The notes: generated from the sequence alone by a model not told the origin. A stretch of 34,897 nucleotides of DNA from CAZMGT01 sp964565895 (GCA_964565895.1 CAZMGT010000040.1:1-34897); one strand, 5' to 3'; shown: positions 9,301 to 16,494, counted from the first letter of the stretch. Numbers and translations are program-made.

Positions 9301-10023
9301 CAGCTCCGCGCTCTTGCGCTTGTACTCGGCGACGAGCACGCCGAGAGTCAGCTCGCGCAATCTTCGGCTAACTTCGCGATACTCGCGCGCGACCTCGGCC
9401 TGACGGGCAAGCGGCTCGAGCTGCGACTCGACCTCGGCGGCGATGTCGTTCACGCGGGTAAGGTTGCGCTCCGTGGCCTCGAGCTTGCGCAGGGCCTCGT
9501 CGCGCCGGCTGCGGTAGCGCGCCGTGCCCGCGAGCTCCTCAAACGCCGCACGGCGATCCTCCGGCCGCGCGCTGAGAATGCGGTCGAACTCGTTTTGGCC
9601 GATGATCGTATACGCGCGGCGACCGACACCCGTGTCCAGAAACAGGTCCTGGATGTCGCGCAGGCGACAGCGCACGCGGTTAATCTCGTACTCGCTTTCG
9701 CCGGAGCGAAACGCGCGCCGGGTAATGGTTACCTCGGGGAGGTCTACGTTTAGTGTGCCATCGGAGTTGTCCAGGGTAAGGGAGACCTCGGCCATGCCCA
9801 GGGGCTTGCGCCCCTCGCCTCCGTTGAAGATTACATCGGTAAGCTGCGAGGAGCGGATGTTCTTCAACGACTGCTCGCCCAGGACCCACAGGATGGCGTC
9901 GGCGATGTTGCTTTTGCCGCTGCCGTTGGGGCCGACGATCCCCGTAATCCCCCGGCCGAACTCCAGGCGGGTGGTGTCGGCAAACGTTTTGAACCCGCTG
10001 AGCTGGACGGACTTAAGCAGCAT
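6391..10023 (-). CDS. smc: Chromosome segregation protein SMC
   Basis: At 1210 residues this is a full-length bacterial SMC ATPase. The N-terminal head has Walker A GPNGSGKS at residues 31-38. The hinge lies roughly at 495-660 (GFVGLVGELVAVP to VVTTAGRALFSDG), flanked by two very long Ala/Glu/Arg-rich coiled coils. The C-terminal head has the ABC signature FSGGERA near 1091 and Walker B FCVLDEIDAALDE near 1115-1127. The protein dimerises at the hinge and, with ScpA and ScpB (not in this window), compacts and segregates the chromosome. It carries about 40 residues after the usual YGVTMQEPGVS end, a modest C-terminal extension. The start is the ATG at 10023, with GAGG 9 bases upstream. The rpe gene lies 164 bases upstream on the same strand. 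The GC-rich coils create many long antisense frames, which I do not count as genes. Confidence 0.97.
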   Translation of the reverse strand: MLLKSVQLSGFKTFADTTRLEFGRGITGIVGPNGSGKSNIADAILWVLGEQSLKNIRSSQLTDVIFNGGEGRKPLGMAEVSLTLDNSDGTLNVDLPEVTITRRAFRSGESEYEINRVRCRLRDIQDLFLDTGVGRRAYTIIGQNEFDRILSARPEDRRAAFEELAGTARYRSRRDEALRKLEATERNLTRVNDIAAEVESQLEPLARQAEVAREYREVSRRLRELTLGVLVAEYKRKSAELAELERVISAKRAELAQAQEQVAALEAQEAQARERAKALEQKLDELRLREARLRRELAERESAHAVARERALRLLHEQQRLAEEQRRLARFCAECEAQRVAAADRRRDLAQAIAHAEEELRRRREQLAEARARCEELAAELNQLRAQELEAARGRAELDASVRSAERSAEQLREQLHAADAELGELSHTASDLEQALSAQRQTVAKCAEHEARAAERARAAERELEEARQAAERAAARRAELAESIRALEARLHTLREVEEAGQGYEAGARALAQAAQRGELSGFVGLVGELVAVPAELRRAIFAALGPRAQHAVFASFAEALRAVEYLEENGAGRAVAYGLDLVASPPASEVLHDAARAPGVLGIAADLVRCAPEVEPLVRHLLGNVVVVSEFAAAQEVFHSLRGAGHVVTTAGRALFSDGALAGGAGAEAAEQPFARRMEIAELEEQLGELRRRLHEAQAELREAQERVARWASAAAEAREELQAAQQAHLEARAELARREAELRRLAAERGKLSAARERIAKRLRATQQEMEQLVLRFKQLPAREGEKTGLREREEELAALERRRDQATQALSEAQVELAELRARLSATERELERAAHDKSQAEQRARELAQSMLTCAEQRAQAARDIVCAAEEIASLRRRAREVAGEIALALAQRDAARAEAEEAAQRAAAARERVPELQARLSELEVRRGQHEVQLDNIKQRLAEEYELTIEEAAHVPLPEDERAAARECRALRRRLNAMGEVNLGAVEEYDRLAQRHKFLCEQRADLEQARDKLRRIIAEIDEATRTQFMATFNAVAEAFEEIFQRLFGGGRTKLVLTDPDNVLETGIEIFAQLPGKAEQPLLAFSGGERALTAISLLFAMLKARPLPFCVLDEIDAALDEVNTERFAELLREFSQNTQFIVITHARRTMEACETLYGVTMQEPGVSLCISCAIEEAEAIAEGEGPRRVRSPAHLGRRGSGAQG

Positions 10024-10065
10024 TCGCTAAACCTCGCACATCCTCCCCGCGCATTGCGCCACGCG

Positions 10066-10097
10066 CCACTGCCAAAGCGCAGGCCCACGGGCAGTGG
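10066..10097 (-). repeat. Inverted repeat in the rpe-smc spacer
   Basis: CCACTGCC at 10066-10073 and GGCAGTGG at 10090-10097 form a perfect 8-bp stem with a 16-base loop, 43 bases before the smc start. There is no T-run, so it is not a standard terminator. It may modulate readthrough from rpe into smc or be a protein site. Confidence 0.4.
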
Positions 10098-10187
10098 TTC
10101 ACCGCAAAAGCGCCTTGCGCGACGGAATACGCGGGAGCAGTAGCCACGCAGACAGATGCTTTTTCGGGTGGCTGGGGAGTTTCCCTT

Positions 10188-10853
10188 TCAGGCAACGGCG
10201 GAGACTTCCGCCCCGCGCAGGCTGGCGATCGTCTCTTTGTAGTCCTTGCCCGGGACAAAAATGCTCGCCCCGCCCACAACAATGTCCACCCCTGCGCGCT
10301 GCACGGCGGGGACGAGGTCCGGGCGCATGCCTCCGTCGAGCTGAATCTGCACATCCAGCCCGCGGGAGTCGATCATCTTGCGCAGGGCCTCGATCTTGCT
10401 CAGCATGGAGGGGATAAACGCCTGGCCGGCAAAGCCCGGGTTAACGCCCATTACCGTAACGATCTCCACGAACTCGAGCACATATTGCAAGAACGTCAGC
10501 GGCGTCGTTGGGTTAAGCACCACGCCGGGGATGACGTCGAAGCTGCGGATGATCTGTATCGTGCGGTGAAGGTGGCTCGTGCTCTCCACGGGGACGGTAA
10601 TGATGTTCGCTCCGGAAAGGGCAAACGCCTCGATGTATCGCTCGGGCTCCTGGATCATGAGGTGGGTGTCAAGGGGAAGGTCGGTTTCCCCGCGGATGGC
10701 CTCGACGATAAACGGCCCAACGGTGATGTTCGGGACGAAGTTGCCGTCCATGACATCGATGTGCAAAAGGTCGGCGCCGGCTTCTTCCAGGGCGCGGATT
10801 TCCTCGCCGAGGCGGGTAAAGTCGGCGCAGATGATGGAGGGAGCCACTTTCAC
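10188..10853 (-). CDS. rpe: Ribulose-phosphate 3-epimerase
   Basis: A 221-residue TIM-barrel enzyme interconverting D-ribulose 5-phosphate and D-xylulose 5-phosphate in the pentose phosphate pathway. The metal and acid/base residues are visible: HIDVMDGNFVPN (His31, Asp33), DTHLM (His near 64) and QLDGGM (catalytic Asp near 173). The phosphate-binding loops are VNPGFAGQAF and IVVGGASIF. The usual form of these loops is VNPGFGGQ.F and AG-S-A-F, so the sequence is slightly divergent, but all catalytic positions are present. An allulose-6-phosphate epimerase is a less likely alternative. The ATG start at 10853 is the natural family start (MKVAPSIICADF). The gene diverges from the FHA genes across a compact 142-base region holding promoters for both directions. 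smc follows on the same strand. Confidence 0.95.
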   Translation of the reverse strand: MKVAPSIICADFTRLGEEIRALEEAGADLLHIDVMDGNFVPNITVGPFIVEAIRGETDLPLDTHLMIQEPERYIEAFALSGANIITVPVESTSHLHRTIQIIRSFDVIPGVVLNPTTPLTFLQYVLEFVEIVTVMGVNPGFAGQAFIPSMLSKIEALRKMIDSRGLDVQIQLDGGMRPDLVPAVQRAGVDIVVGGASIFVPGKDYKETIASLRGAEVSAVA

Positions 10854-10911
10854 CGCGTACCACTCCTCGAGTTCTCAAAGCCCGGGTGGCGCGCCCCTGC
10901 CGCGGGGTTCG

Positions 10912-10940
10912 TAGACACCCCCCGACGGCGCAACTATAAT
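10912..10940 (+). promoter_or_regulatory. Strong sigma70-type promoter for the FHA genes
   Basis: TAGACA at 10912-10917 and TATAAT at 10935-10940 with a 17-base spacer. Transcription would start near 10947. That places the in-frame TTG at 10951 almost at the transcript end and supports the ATG at 10996 as the true start of the first FHA gene. Confidence 0.75.
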
Positions 10941-10967
10941 CATAGCACCGTTGCCTTGCGGCGTAAA
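10939..10967 (-). promoter_or_regulatory. Possible divergent promoter for rpe (and smc)
   Basis: Reading the minus strand, TTTACG (10967-10962) and TATGAT (10944-10939) are separated by 17 bases. The -10 box shares bases with the TATAAT of the forward FHA promoter, so the two polymerases could not bind at once. The match is weaker than the forward one. Confidence 0.4.
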
Positions 10968-10995
10968 CACAACCGCCCGACGGGAACCCTGTGCG

Positions 10996-11658
10996 ATGCG
11001 TGTTCTGGCGCGGTTTGAGCGGGCGATCCAGGCGCTCGTCGAGGGCGCGTTTGGCAGGGCGTTTGGGGGCCGCGTGCATCCCGCGGAGATCGGGCGCCGG
11101 CTGGTTGCCGAGATGCGGCGCACGGAGACCCTGGGCTTGGGGAAAACGTACGTCGCCAACAGCTACCGCGTGCTGCTTAGCCCAGAGGACCACGCTGCGC
11201 TTGCTTCCGTGGCCGACGCCCTGTGCCGCGAGTATGCCGCTCTGCTCAAGGAGTCCGCGGAGGCCGACGGGTATGCGCTCTATGGCCCGGTCGCCGTCTC
11301 GCTTGGGGACGAGCCGGCGCTGCGCCGGGGCCAAGTGCGTATCGAGGCTGCGGTCGCCGCGGGCGAGCCTGTGGCGCGGCTCGTGGGCCTGGGCGGCCCA
11401 GCGCGCGGGGCGAGCTTTGACATCCGCGCCAAGCGTGTGCTCATCGGCCGCGCGCCGGAGTGCGACGTCCGCTTGGACGACCCCGACGTCTCGCGCAACC
11501 ACGCGGCGCTGGTGGCCGAAGGCGGCGGGTATGTCATCGAGGACCTGGGGAGCACGAACGGCACGTTTGTCAATGGCATGAGGGTGTCGCGGGCGCGGCT
11601 TTCGCCGCTTGATCTAATCGAGGTCGGGCGGTGCGTCCTGCGCTTCGAGCAGGAGTAG
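10996..11658 (+). CDS. FhaA-like protein: DUF3662 domain plus FHA domain
   Basis: About 220 residues. The N-terminal 105 residues (VLARFERAIQALVEGAFGRAF, then HPAEIGRRL and VANSYRVLLSPED) match the FhaA N-terminal domain (DUF3662). Residues about 130-218 are a forkhead-associated domain with the phosphothreonine-binding motifs GRAPECDV, SRNHA and LGSTNGTFVNG. In Actinobacteria FhaA binds phosphorylated partners such as MviN and helps control cell-wall synthesis and division. No Ser/Thr kinase is encoded in this window. The ATG at 10996 is chosen over the upstream TTG because of the promoter position and because it matches the family start. The next FHA gene begins 3 bases after the stop, so the two are surely co-expressed. 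Confidence 0.88.
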   Translation: MRVLARFERAIQALVEGAFGRAFGGRVHPAEIGRRLVAEMRRTETLGLGKTYVANSYRVLLSPEDHAALASVADALCREYAALLKESAEADGYALYGPVAVSLGDEPALRRGQVRIEAAVAAGEPVARLVGLGGPARGASFDIRAKRVLIGRAPECDVRLDDPDVSRNHAALVAEGGGYVIEDLGSTNGTFVNGMRVSRARLSPLDLIEVGRCVLRFEQE

Positions 11659-11661
11659 GCA

Positions 11662-12105
11662 ATGTACGAGTTCCTTCCTCCGCTGACGAAATACATTCTC
11701 CTCGCTGCGCTATATCTGTTCATCTTTCTGGCATATCTGGGAACATTGCGCGTGCTGCGCGCCGCCGCGCGGGCGGAGAAGGCCCCTGAGCAGCCGCGCG
11801 CGCGCACGCCGCGGCTCGTCGTCGTCCGCCGCGGGGAGAGCTCCACGGCGGTTGTCGGCCAGGAGTTCGTCCTGCTTCACGACACGGTGATCGGGCGCGA
11901 CCCGACCTCGACGATCGTCGTGCCCGACGAATATGCCTCGAAGCTCCACGCCCGGGTTTATGCCGATCGCGGGGCGTTTGTCCTCGCCGACCAGGGGAGC
12001 CGCAACGGCACGTTTCTTAACGGAAAACGGCTCAGCCAGCCCACCGAGCTCGTCCCCGGCGACAAAATCCAAATCGGGACAACGACGTTTGAGTATCGCG
12101 AGTAG
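11662..12105 (+). CDS. FhaB-like membrane-anchored FHA protein
   Basis: 147 residues. A single N-terminal membrane segment (ILLAALYLFIFLAYLGTLRV, about 11-32) is followed by a short charged linker. A C-terminal FHA domain at about 65-145 has GRDPTSTIVV, SKLHARV and QGSRNGTFLNG, so the phosphopeptide-binding residues are intact. This is the layout of FhaB/FipA, which links Ser/Thr-kinase signalling to the division machinery in Actinobacteria. The domain should face the cytoplasm. GGAGTAGG just upstream of the ATG is the ribosome binding site and overlaps the stop of the FhaA-like gene, indicating coupling. In many genomes fhaA-fhaB lie beside rodA/ftsW, pbpA, a PP2C phosphatase and pknB; here they are followed instead by a GT-C type membrane protein. 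Confidence 0.88.
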   Translation: MYEFLPPLTKYILLAALYLFIFLAYLGTLRVLRAAARAEKAPEQPRARTPRLVVVRRGESSTAVVGQEFVLLHDTVIGRDPTSTIVVPDEYASKLHARVYADRGAFVLADQGSRNGTFLNGKRLSQPTELVPGDKIQIGTTTFEYRE

Positions 12106-12272
12106 GGCTTGCGCGGGCCCGTTTGCGCTTGCTCTGCACCCGTCGCCCTGCGGCGCGAGGCGAAGGCCCGCAACTGTCGCGAACGGCGAGCAGGGCGCTG
12201 GGCTTTGTTTTTCCGCAAAGCGGCCTGCGCCGAAAGCTTCTCGGGCAACAGCGCGGCAGAGAACCCTTGCCA

Positions 12273-12293
12273 AGAGCGGCGGCCTGCCGCTCT
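12273..12293 (+). repeat. Perfect 8-bp hairpin between the FHA and GT-C genes
   Basis: AGAGCGGC (12273-12280) and GCCGCTCT (12286-12293) form a perfect stem with loop GGCCT. No T-tract follows. It abuts the -35 box of the next promoter, so it could be a weak transcript end for the FHA genes or an operator. Confidence 0.4.
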
Positions 12294-12321
12294 GGACTGT
12301 GTCTTGCGCGCCGGCTATAGT
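12293..12321 (+). promoter_or_regulatory. Putative promoter immediately before the GT-C gene
   Basis: TGGACT at 12293-12298 and TATAGT at 12316-12321, 17-base spacer. Transcription would start near 12328, only about 3 bases before the ATG at 12331, so this mRNA may be leaderless. The -35 box matches only four of six positions. Confidence 0.45.
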
Positions 12322-12330
12322 TTGCAGGAA

Positions 12331-13911
12331 ATGGCTGCCGAGCGTGCTGAGCAAGCGACGCGAGCCAAGCGCTGGCCGCTGTGGTGGCTGTGCCTCGCGC
12401 TAGGCGTGGCGCTCTCTGCTTTTACCCTGGCCTGGCTAGGCGTGCTTGGCCTGCCCATCGGCGTCCCCGGGCAGTGGGTGGTTGAGCGCGTGGCGCATCC
12501 TCCGCCGGCGCGGCGCGGGCTCGTCCCGCTGGCCCTCGTGCTCGCCCTTGGCGGGGTTATGTTCCTTTGCGCGCGAGGGCTGCGCCGCCCGGGGGCGAGG
12601 GCGCAGCGCGCGCTTGTTCTCCTCGCGCTGTGTGCCGCTGTGGTCCTCGCCGTCTGCCTGCAGTGGACGCTGTGCGACTTTACCGTCCAGCCCCCCGGGA
12701 TGCTCTGGGTCGTCGCCTCGCTATATAACCCTGTGTCGTGCGAATATTTCGAGACGGCGTGGCGTTATCCGCGCGCGCTGGAGCTCACGCGAAGATACGT
12801 CGAGGTAATGCGCTATTCGCGCGAGGAGGGCCATTTTCACGTGGCCACGCACCCCCCCGGGGCGGTGCTCTTTTACCGCGCAGCGATCGACATCCTGCGG
12901 GCCATGCCACGCGTCGAGCGCTGGCTCGCCCGCTACATCGAGTGCACAACGGGCTATAGCCTGCGCGCGGTGGAAGCGTTTGCCCACCGCTTTCCCAACG
13001 CCGCGCTGCTTCCCCGGCGGGCCGTGGTATATGCCGTGTGGTGCGCGTGGCTTGCGGGGGCGCTCGGGGCGCTTGCCGCGGCGCCGGTATATTTGCTCGG
13101 TGCGCGGCTGTGCGGGCGCGAGGTAGGCATTGCCGCAGCGGGGATCTATGCCCTCGTGCCGAGCCAGGCGCTCTACTTTCCGGAGCTCGACCCGCTGCTT
13201 GCGCTGTTTGCCGCCTGCGCGCTGGCGGTGTTCGTCGCCGGTGTGCAGCGGCGGGCATGGGCGCTATACGCCGCGGCGGGGGCGATTTTGGGCCTGGGGC
13301 TTTTTGTCTCGTTTGGCTTGCTGCCCGTGTTCGCGGTGGCCGCGATCTATGCTCTGCTCTGCGCGTGGGCCACGGGTGAACGCCGCGCGTGGCGCGAAGC
13401 AGGGGCGAGCATTGCCTGGCTGGCGGGCGCGGCGCTTGCCGTGCAGCTTCTCCTCGCTGGGGTTTTCCGCACGCAGCCGCTGGCCATTTTGGCGTTTGGC
13501 TTGGGCACACACCGGCACATCGCCGAGGCCTTTCACCGGCAATATTTGCCGTGGCTTGGGGCAAACATCGTGGAGTTTGGCCTGTTTTTCGGCTGGCCGC
13601 TGTTTGCCCTGCTGCTTTGGCGCTTGGTGGCGCTGGGCGGGGAGAGGCCGGGGGCTTTGCAGAACAAGGCAAACGCCCTGGGGCTTGCCGCCCTAGCAAC
13701 TTTAGCGCTTGTGGACGTTTCCGGCACCGTGCGCGGTGAGACGGGGCGGATATGGCTGTTTTTCATGCCGCCGCTGGTGGTCTGGCTTGTGGCTGCGACG
13801 GCGGACGATGGGCGAGGTGCGGGATGGCGGCTCGTGGCTCTGGGCCTGGCGCTGGCGTTGGGGCTGATAACGCTCGCGGCGGCGCTTGTGCCGGCGGTGC
13901 GGCCGTTTTAG
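12331..13911 (+). CDS. Multi-pass membrane protein, probable GT-C (ArnT/PMT-type) glycosyltransferase
   Basis: 526 residues from the ATG at 12331; the frame is open to 12109, but that stretch reads as a low-complexity Arg/Ala/Cys-rich peptide with no membrane character. There are about ten to twelve hydrophobic segments. A large extracytoplasmic loop after the second or third segment (about residues 115-185) contains HFHVATHPPG, similar to the loop of PMT/ArnT glycosyltransferases that use polyprenyl-phosphate sugars. The usual early DxD/DE motif is not obvious: the loop has acidic residues (SREEG, ECTTGYS) but no clear pair. The assignment is therefore to the fold and superfamily, not to a reaction. 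It may glycosylate a cell-envelope polymer. AGGAA directly abuts the ATG, too close for normal Shine-Dalgarno pairing. Confidence 0.6.
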   Translation: MAAERAEQATRAKRWPLWWLCLALGVALSAFTLAWLGVLGLPIGVPGQWVVERVAHPPPARRGLVPLALVLALGGVMFLCARGLRRPGARAQRALVLLALCAAVVLAVCLQWTLCDFTVQPPGMLWVVASLYNPVSCEYFETAWRYPRALELTRRYVEVMRYSREEGHFHVATHPPGAVLFYRAAIDILRAMPRVERWLARYIECTTGYSLRAVEAFAHRFPNAALLPRRAVVYAVWCAWLAGALGALAAAPVYLLGARLCGREVGIAAAGIYALVPSQALYFPELDPLLALFAACALAVFVAGVQRRAWALYAAAGAILGLGLFVSFGLLPVFAVAAIYALLCAWATGERRAWREAGASIAWLAGAALAVQLLLAGVFRTQPLAILAFGLGTHRHIAEAFHRQYLPWLGANIVEFGLFFGWPLFALLLWRLVALGGERPGALQNKANALGLAALATLALVDVSGTVRGETGRIWLFFMPPLVVWLVAATADDGRGAGWRLVALGLALALGLITLAAALVPAVRPF

Positions 13912-13934
13912 GCTAGCGCCGAGGCAAGGGAAAC

Positions 13935-13950
13935 TTCGCCCGCGGGCAAA
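13935..13950 (+). repeat. Imperfect palindrome, copy 1 of TTCGCCCGCGGGCAAA
   Basis: A 16-base near-palindrome (TTCGCCC, GC, GGGCAAA) sits 45 bases before the DUF362 start. The same element with one extra C occurs at 16475-16491. In both places the sequence GGGCATGCGC follows 34-35 bases further on (13970-13979 here). Confidence 0.4.
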
Positions 13951-13995
13951 CGTCGAAAAGCACAGCTTTGGGCATGCGCGGAAGGTGAGCGAACC

Positions 13996-15018
13996 GTGAA
14001 GCGACGGGAGTTTTTGGCGAAGGCGGCAGCGGCCGCGGCGGGGCTAGGTTTCGCCGGCCAGGGCTTGGCCCCCGCCGAGCAGGAAAAGGTGACCGTCGTC
14101 CAGGTGTTTCATCCGGGGGCGATGGTAAACGCCGAGCCCAACGACGAAGTGGCGGCGGAGATGGTCCGCCGGGGGATATTGCGCCTGACGGGCAAAGAGT
14201 CGGTCGCCGAGGCCTGGGCGCAGTTCGTCGCCCCCGATGACGTGGTGGGCATAAAAGTTAACCCGCTTTCCGGCTGGGGGCTGTCTACGAACCTCGGGGT
14301 TGTCGCAGAGATCGTGCGTGGGCTTGTTGCCGCGGGGGTGCCCGAGAAGAACATTATCATCTGGGACAGGTTCGCCAGCCACCTTGAACGCGCGGGGTTT
14401 GAGATCAAGGAGGATGGCGCAGGCGTGCGCTGCTACGGCACGGACTCGCCCAGCGGCGGAGAAGACGAAGAGGTTGTTTACGAGCCGCGGCGCGAGGACT
14501 ATCCGCTGGGCTTGCCCGACTGGTCGCCCTCGCAGTTTTCTAAAATCGCCACGCGGCAGGTAACGAAAATTATCAACGCGCCGGTGCTGAAAGACCACCT
14601 GCAAAGCGGGATTACAGGCGCGCTGAAAAACATTGCCTTTGGCGTGATTAACAAAACCTCGCGCTTTCACCGCGCGCCCTATAACTGCGACCCGGCGATC
14701 GCCCAGGTTGCCGCGCACCCGGCGATTAGGGAGAAGGTTGTCCTGCACATTTGCGACGCGCTGCGCGCGTGCTACGAGGGCGGGCCGGTATATCAGGACC
14801 AGTTCTCCTGGGAGGCAAAGACGCTGCTTTTCGCGACAGACCCCGTGGCCATGGACCGCGTGCTGTTGGACATCGTCCAGGCAAAGCGCAAGGAGCACCG
14901 CCTGCCGGACCTTTACCGCACGCCGCGGCCGCCCAAACACATACACACCGCGGCAAAGCTTGGCCTGGGGACGGACGACCTGCAGAAGGTTGAGGTTGTG
15001 CGCGTTAACCTGGGCTGA
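13996..15018 (+). CDS. Tat-exported DUF362 domain protein
   Basis: 340 residues from a GTG with GGAAGGTGAG about 6 bases upstream. The N-terminus is a twin-arginine signal: MKRREFLAKAAAAAAGLGFA, with RREFL as the Tat motif, so the folded protein is exported. The rest is a DUF362 domain: DDVVGIKVNPLSG, AGVPEKNIIIWDR, the NAPVLKDHLQSGITGALKNI core and LLFATDPVAMDRVLLDI. DUF362 proteins are often annotated as iron-sulfur proteins, but the ferredoxin-type CxxCxxC cluster motifs of some members are absent here. Use of Tat suggests folding or cofactor insertion before export. The biochemical role of the family is not established. The next gene is convergent, with 12 bases between the stops. Confidence 0.88.
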   Translation: MKRREFLAKAAAAAAGLGFAGQGLAPAEQEKVTVVQVFHPGAMVNAEPNDEVAAEMVRRGILRLTGKESVAEAWAQFVAPDDVVGIKVNPLSGWGLSTNLGVVAEIVRGLVAAGVPEKNIIIWDRFASHLERAGFEIKEDGAGVRCYGTDSPSGGEDEEVVYEPRREDYPLGLPDWSPSQFSKIATRQVTKIINAPVLKDHLQSGITGALKNIAFGVINKTSRFHRAPYNCDPAIAQVAAHPAIREKVVLHICDALRACYEGGPVYQDQFSWEAKTLLFATDPVAMDRVLLDIVQAKRKEHRLPDLYRTPRPPKHIHTAAKLGLGTDDLQKVEVVRVNLG

Positions 15019-15030
15019 GGGGAAGCCCGC

Positions 15031-16401
15031 CTAACGCCGGCCGCCCTTGCGCGCCCCACCCGTGCGCCCCGAGGAGCCCGAGCGCGACGAGCCGGACGAG
15101 CGCCCCGAGCTCGACGTAGACGAAGAGCCGCGGCGGCTGCTTGTCCCGATGCTCGAGCCGCTGCGCGTGCTCGACGAGCTCCCGCTGGAGAACCAGTCGC
15201 TGTCGTAGCTGCCGCTCGACCGCCCGCCCTTGCGCGCCCCCGAGGAGCTGCGCGCAGGCGGCGCGCCACGGCTGGATTCGCCCGCGAGGCGAGGCGCGGA
15301 GCCCGTTACCGTGGTCCCCGGGCTGTAGCGCACCGACGTGGGCAGGGTGCGCGAGTGGCGGAGCCGGCTGGCGAGCACCTCGCCATAGCGCCGACCGTCG
15401 CGCTCGACGCGGTCAGGCGTCTCAGGGGGGAAGGGGCCGTGGAACGGGCCGCGATAGCTCCGCGCGGGGCGCCAGACATAGTGATAGCGCGGCCAGTTGT
15501 AGTAGCTCCAGCGCCACTCCGAGCACCAGTCGAAGCCCGGCGGGTAGTAATACGTGTACGAGCAGCGGCCAAACCAGAAGAACGGGTCGTAGTCGAACCA
15601 ATAGTCGTGGTGGCAGTAGCCATCGGCGTAGATAATCCACACGTCGTAGTGGTGGTATTCGCGCCGGTCGAAGTGGTCGCGCCGGTTGCGATAGGGGTGA
15701 TATACGCGGTGGTCGTCGGGATAGTAGGGCTCGAAGTTGGGGTTGTGATAGTGCAGGGCGCGGATTTTGTAAATCGGAGTAAGGTCAACGCCGATGTGCT
15801 CGGCGAGGGTTTGCCAGCGCCACTTGCGGTTTTGCTTTAAATAAAGCAGCTCGTCTACGTCACGGCCGGACTTTCGCGCAAGCCACAGGACGACGGCAAG
15901 GTCGCTATAGCCCAGGCCATCGCGGTGCCAGGCCCACACTTGCCTGTCGTCCACCTCGTAAACCTGCGCGAGGAGGGGGATCATAAAGTCGCGCTCGATG
16001 TCAATGTCTACCTGATACCACTCCGAGGGGTCGCCCTGTTCGTACCAGTCGGCGGTTTGGTAGAAGTGGCGGGGGTTGATGTTAAACGTCTGGGCAATGC
16101 CCTTCCAGCTCTGATGGCGGTCCGCGCGCAGCTCGCAGACATACTGCACGTCCTCGTGCGCGAGGCGGGCGAGGGTTAGGGCCATGACGATCTCTTCGGG
16201 GTAAAGATCATAGGTGTTGTGGAGATCGACAACTTGTTTTATGTCGATCCCGAAGCCCTGGGAGATGGCCTGCCACAGGACGGCCTCGCCCAGTTCGGCG
16301 TCGTCCTGGACAGGCAGGTATTGCTTGGGCACGAACTCCTCAAAGGCCAGCGCGGGCCCCAAGCAAAGGACGACCAAAGCAAAAACCAACCCGGCGCGCA
16401 T
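15031..16401 (-). CDS. Secreted protein with tandem helical repeats, aromatic/His-rich centre and Ser/Gly/Arg tail
   Basis: 456 residues in four parts. (1) Signal peptide, residues 1-19 (cleavage ALA/FEEF). (2) Two copies of a roughly 67-residue helical unit at about 48-115 and 146-212. Copy 1 has IDIKQVVDLHN, EEIVMALTLAR, WKGIAQTFNINPRHFY; copy 2 has VDDRQVWAWHR, SDLAVVLWLAR, WQTLAEHIGVDLTPIY. (3) Residues about 214-325 are extraordinarily rich in Tyr, His, Trp, Asp and Arg (for example YYPDDHRVYHPYRNRRDHFD and HHYDVWIIYADGYCHHDYWF). (4) The last 80 residues are almost only Ser, Gly, Arg and Thr. I do not recognise a family. The composition suggests an extracellular matrix, adhesive or metal-binding protein, which is inference. 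GAGAGG precedes the ATG, and a promoter lies at 16428-16455. Confidence 0.8.
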   Translation of the reverse strand: MRAGLVFALVVLCLGPALAFEEFVPKQYLPVQDDAELGEAVLWQAISQGFGIDIKQVVDLHNTYDLYPEEIVMALTLARLAHEDVQYVCELRADRHQSWKGIAQTFNINPRHFYQTADWYEQGDPSEWYQVDIDIERDFMIPLLAQVYEVDDRQVWAWHRDGLGYSDLAVVLWLARKSGRDVDELLYLKQNRKWRWQTLAEHIGVDLTPIYKIRALHYHNPNFEPYYPDDHRVYHPYRNRRDHFDRREYHHYDVWIIYADGYCHHDYWFDYDPFFWFGRCSYTYYYPPGFDWCSEWRWSYYNWPRYHYVWRPARSYRGPFHGPFPPETPDRVERDGRRYGEVLASRLRHSRTLPTSVRYSPGTTVTGSAPRLAGESSRGAPPARSSSGARKGGRSSGSYDSDWFSSGSSSSTRSGSSIGTSSRRGSSSTSSSGRSSGSSRSGSSGRTGGARKGGRR

Positions 16402-16427
16402 TTCCTCTCACCCCCGCCTCGCCGCTC

Positions 16428-16455
16428 ATTATGTTAGACGGCCGAGCGCAGGCAA
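16428..16455 (-). promoter_or_regulatory. Putative promoter for the repeat/aromatic protein gene
   Basis: On the minus strand, TTGCCT (16455-16450) and CATAAT (16433-16428) with a 16-base spacer, 27 bases upstream of the ATG at 16401. The gene may thus be read independently of the helical-repeat gene that ends at 16495. Confidence 0.5.
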
Positions 16456-16474
16456 TCGCTCCGCAATTGCTAAA

Positions 16475-16491
16475 TTCGCCCCGCGGGCAAA
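16475..16491 (-). repeat. Imperfect palindrome, copy 2 of TTCGCCC(C)GCGGGCAAA
   Basis: On the plus strand this reads TTCGCCCCGCGGGCAAA. It lies 3 bases past the stop of the helical-repeat gene and differs from the copy at 13935-13950 by one inserted C. It could be a transcript-end hairpin or a dispersed palindromic repeat. Confidence 0.4.
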
Positions 16492-16494
16492 GTT

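Noticed and set aside
6424..9753. Many long plus-strand frames opposite smc (for example 8863-9753, 8738-9403, 7480-7956)
   Set aside because: They mirror the Ala/Glu/Arg-rich coiled coils in GC-rich DNA. The products are low-complexity (Ser/Arg/Ala or Leu/Gly-rich) with no domain, while the opposite strand encodes a complete SMC protein.
12109..12330. N-terminal extension of the GT-C protein from 12109
   Set aside because: The extension is Arg/Cys/Ala-rich without membrane character and includes the hairpin and promoter before 12331.
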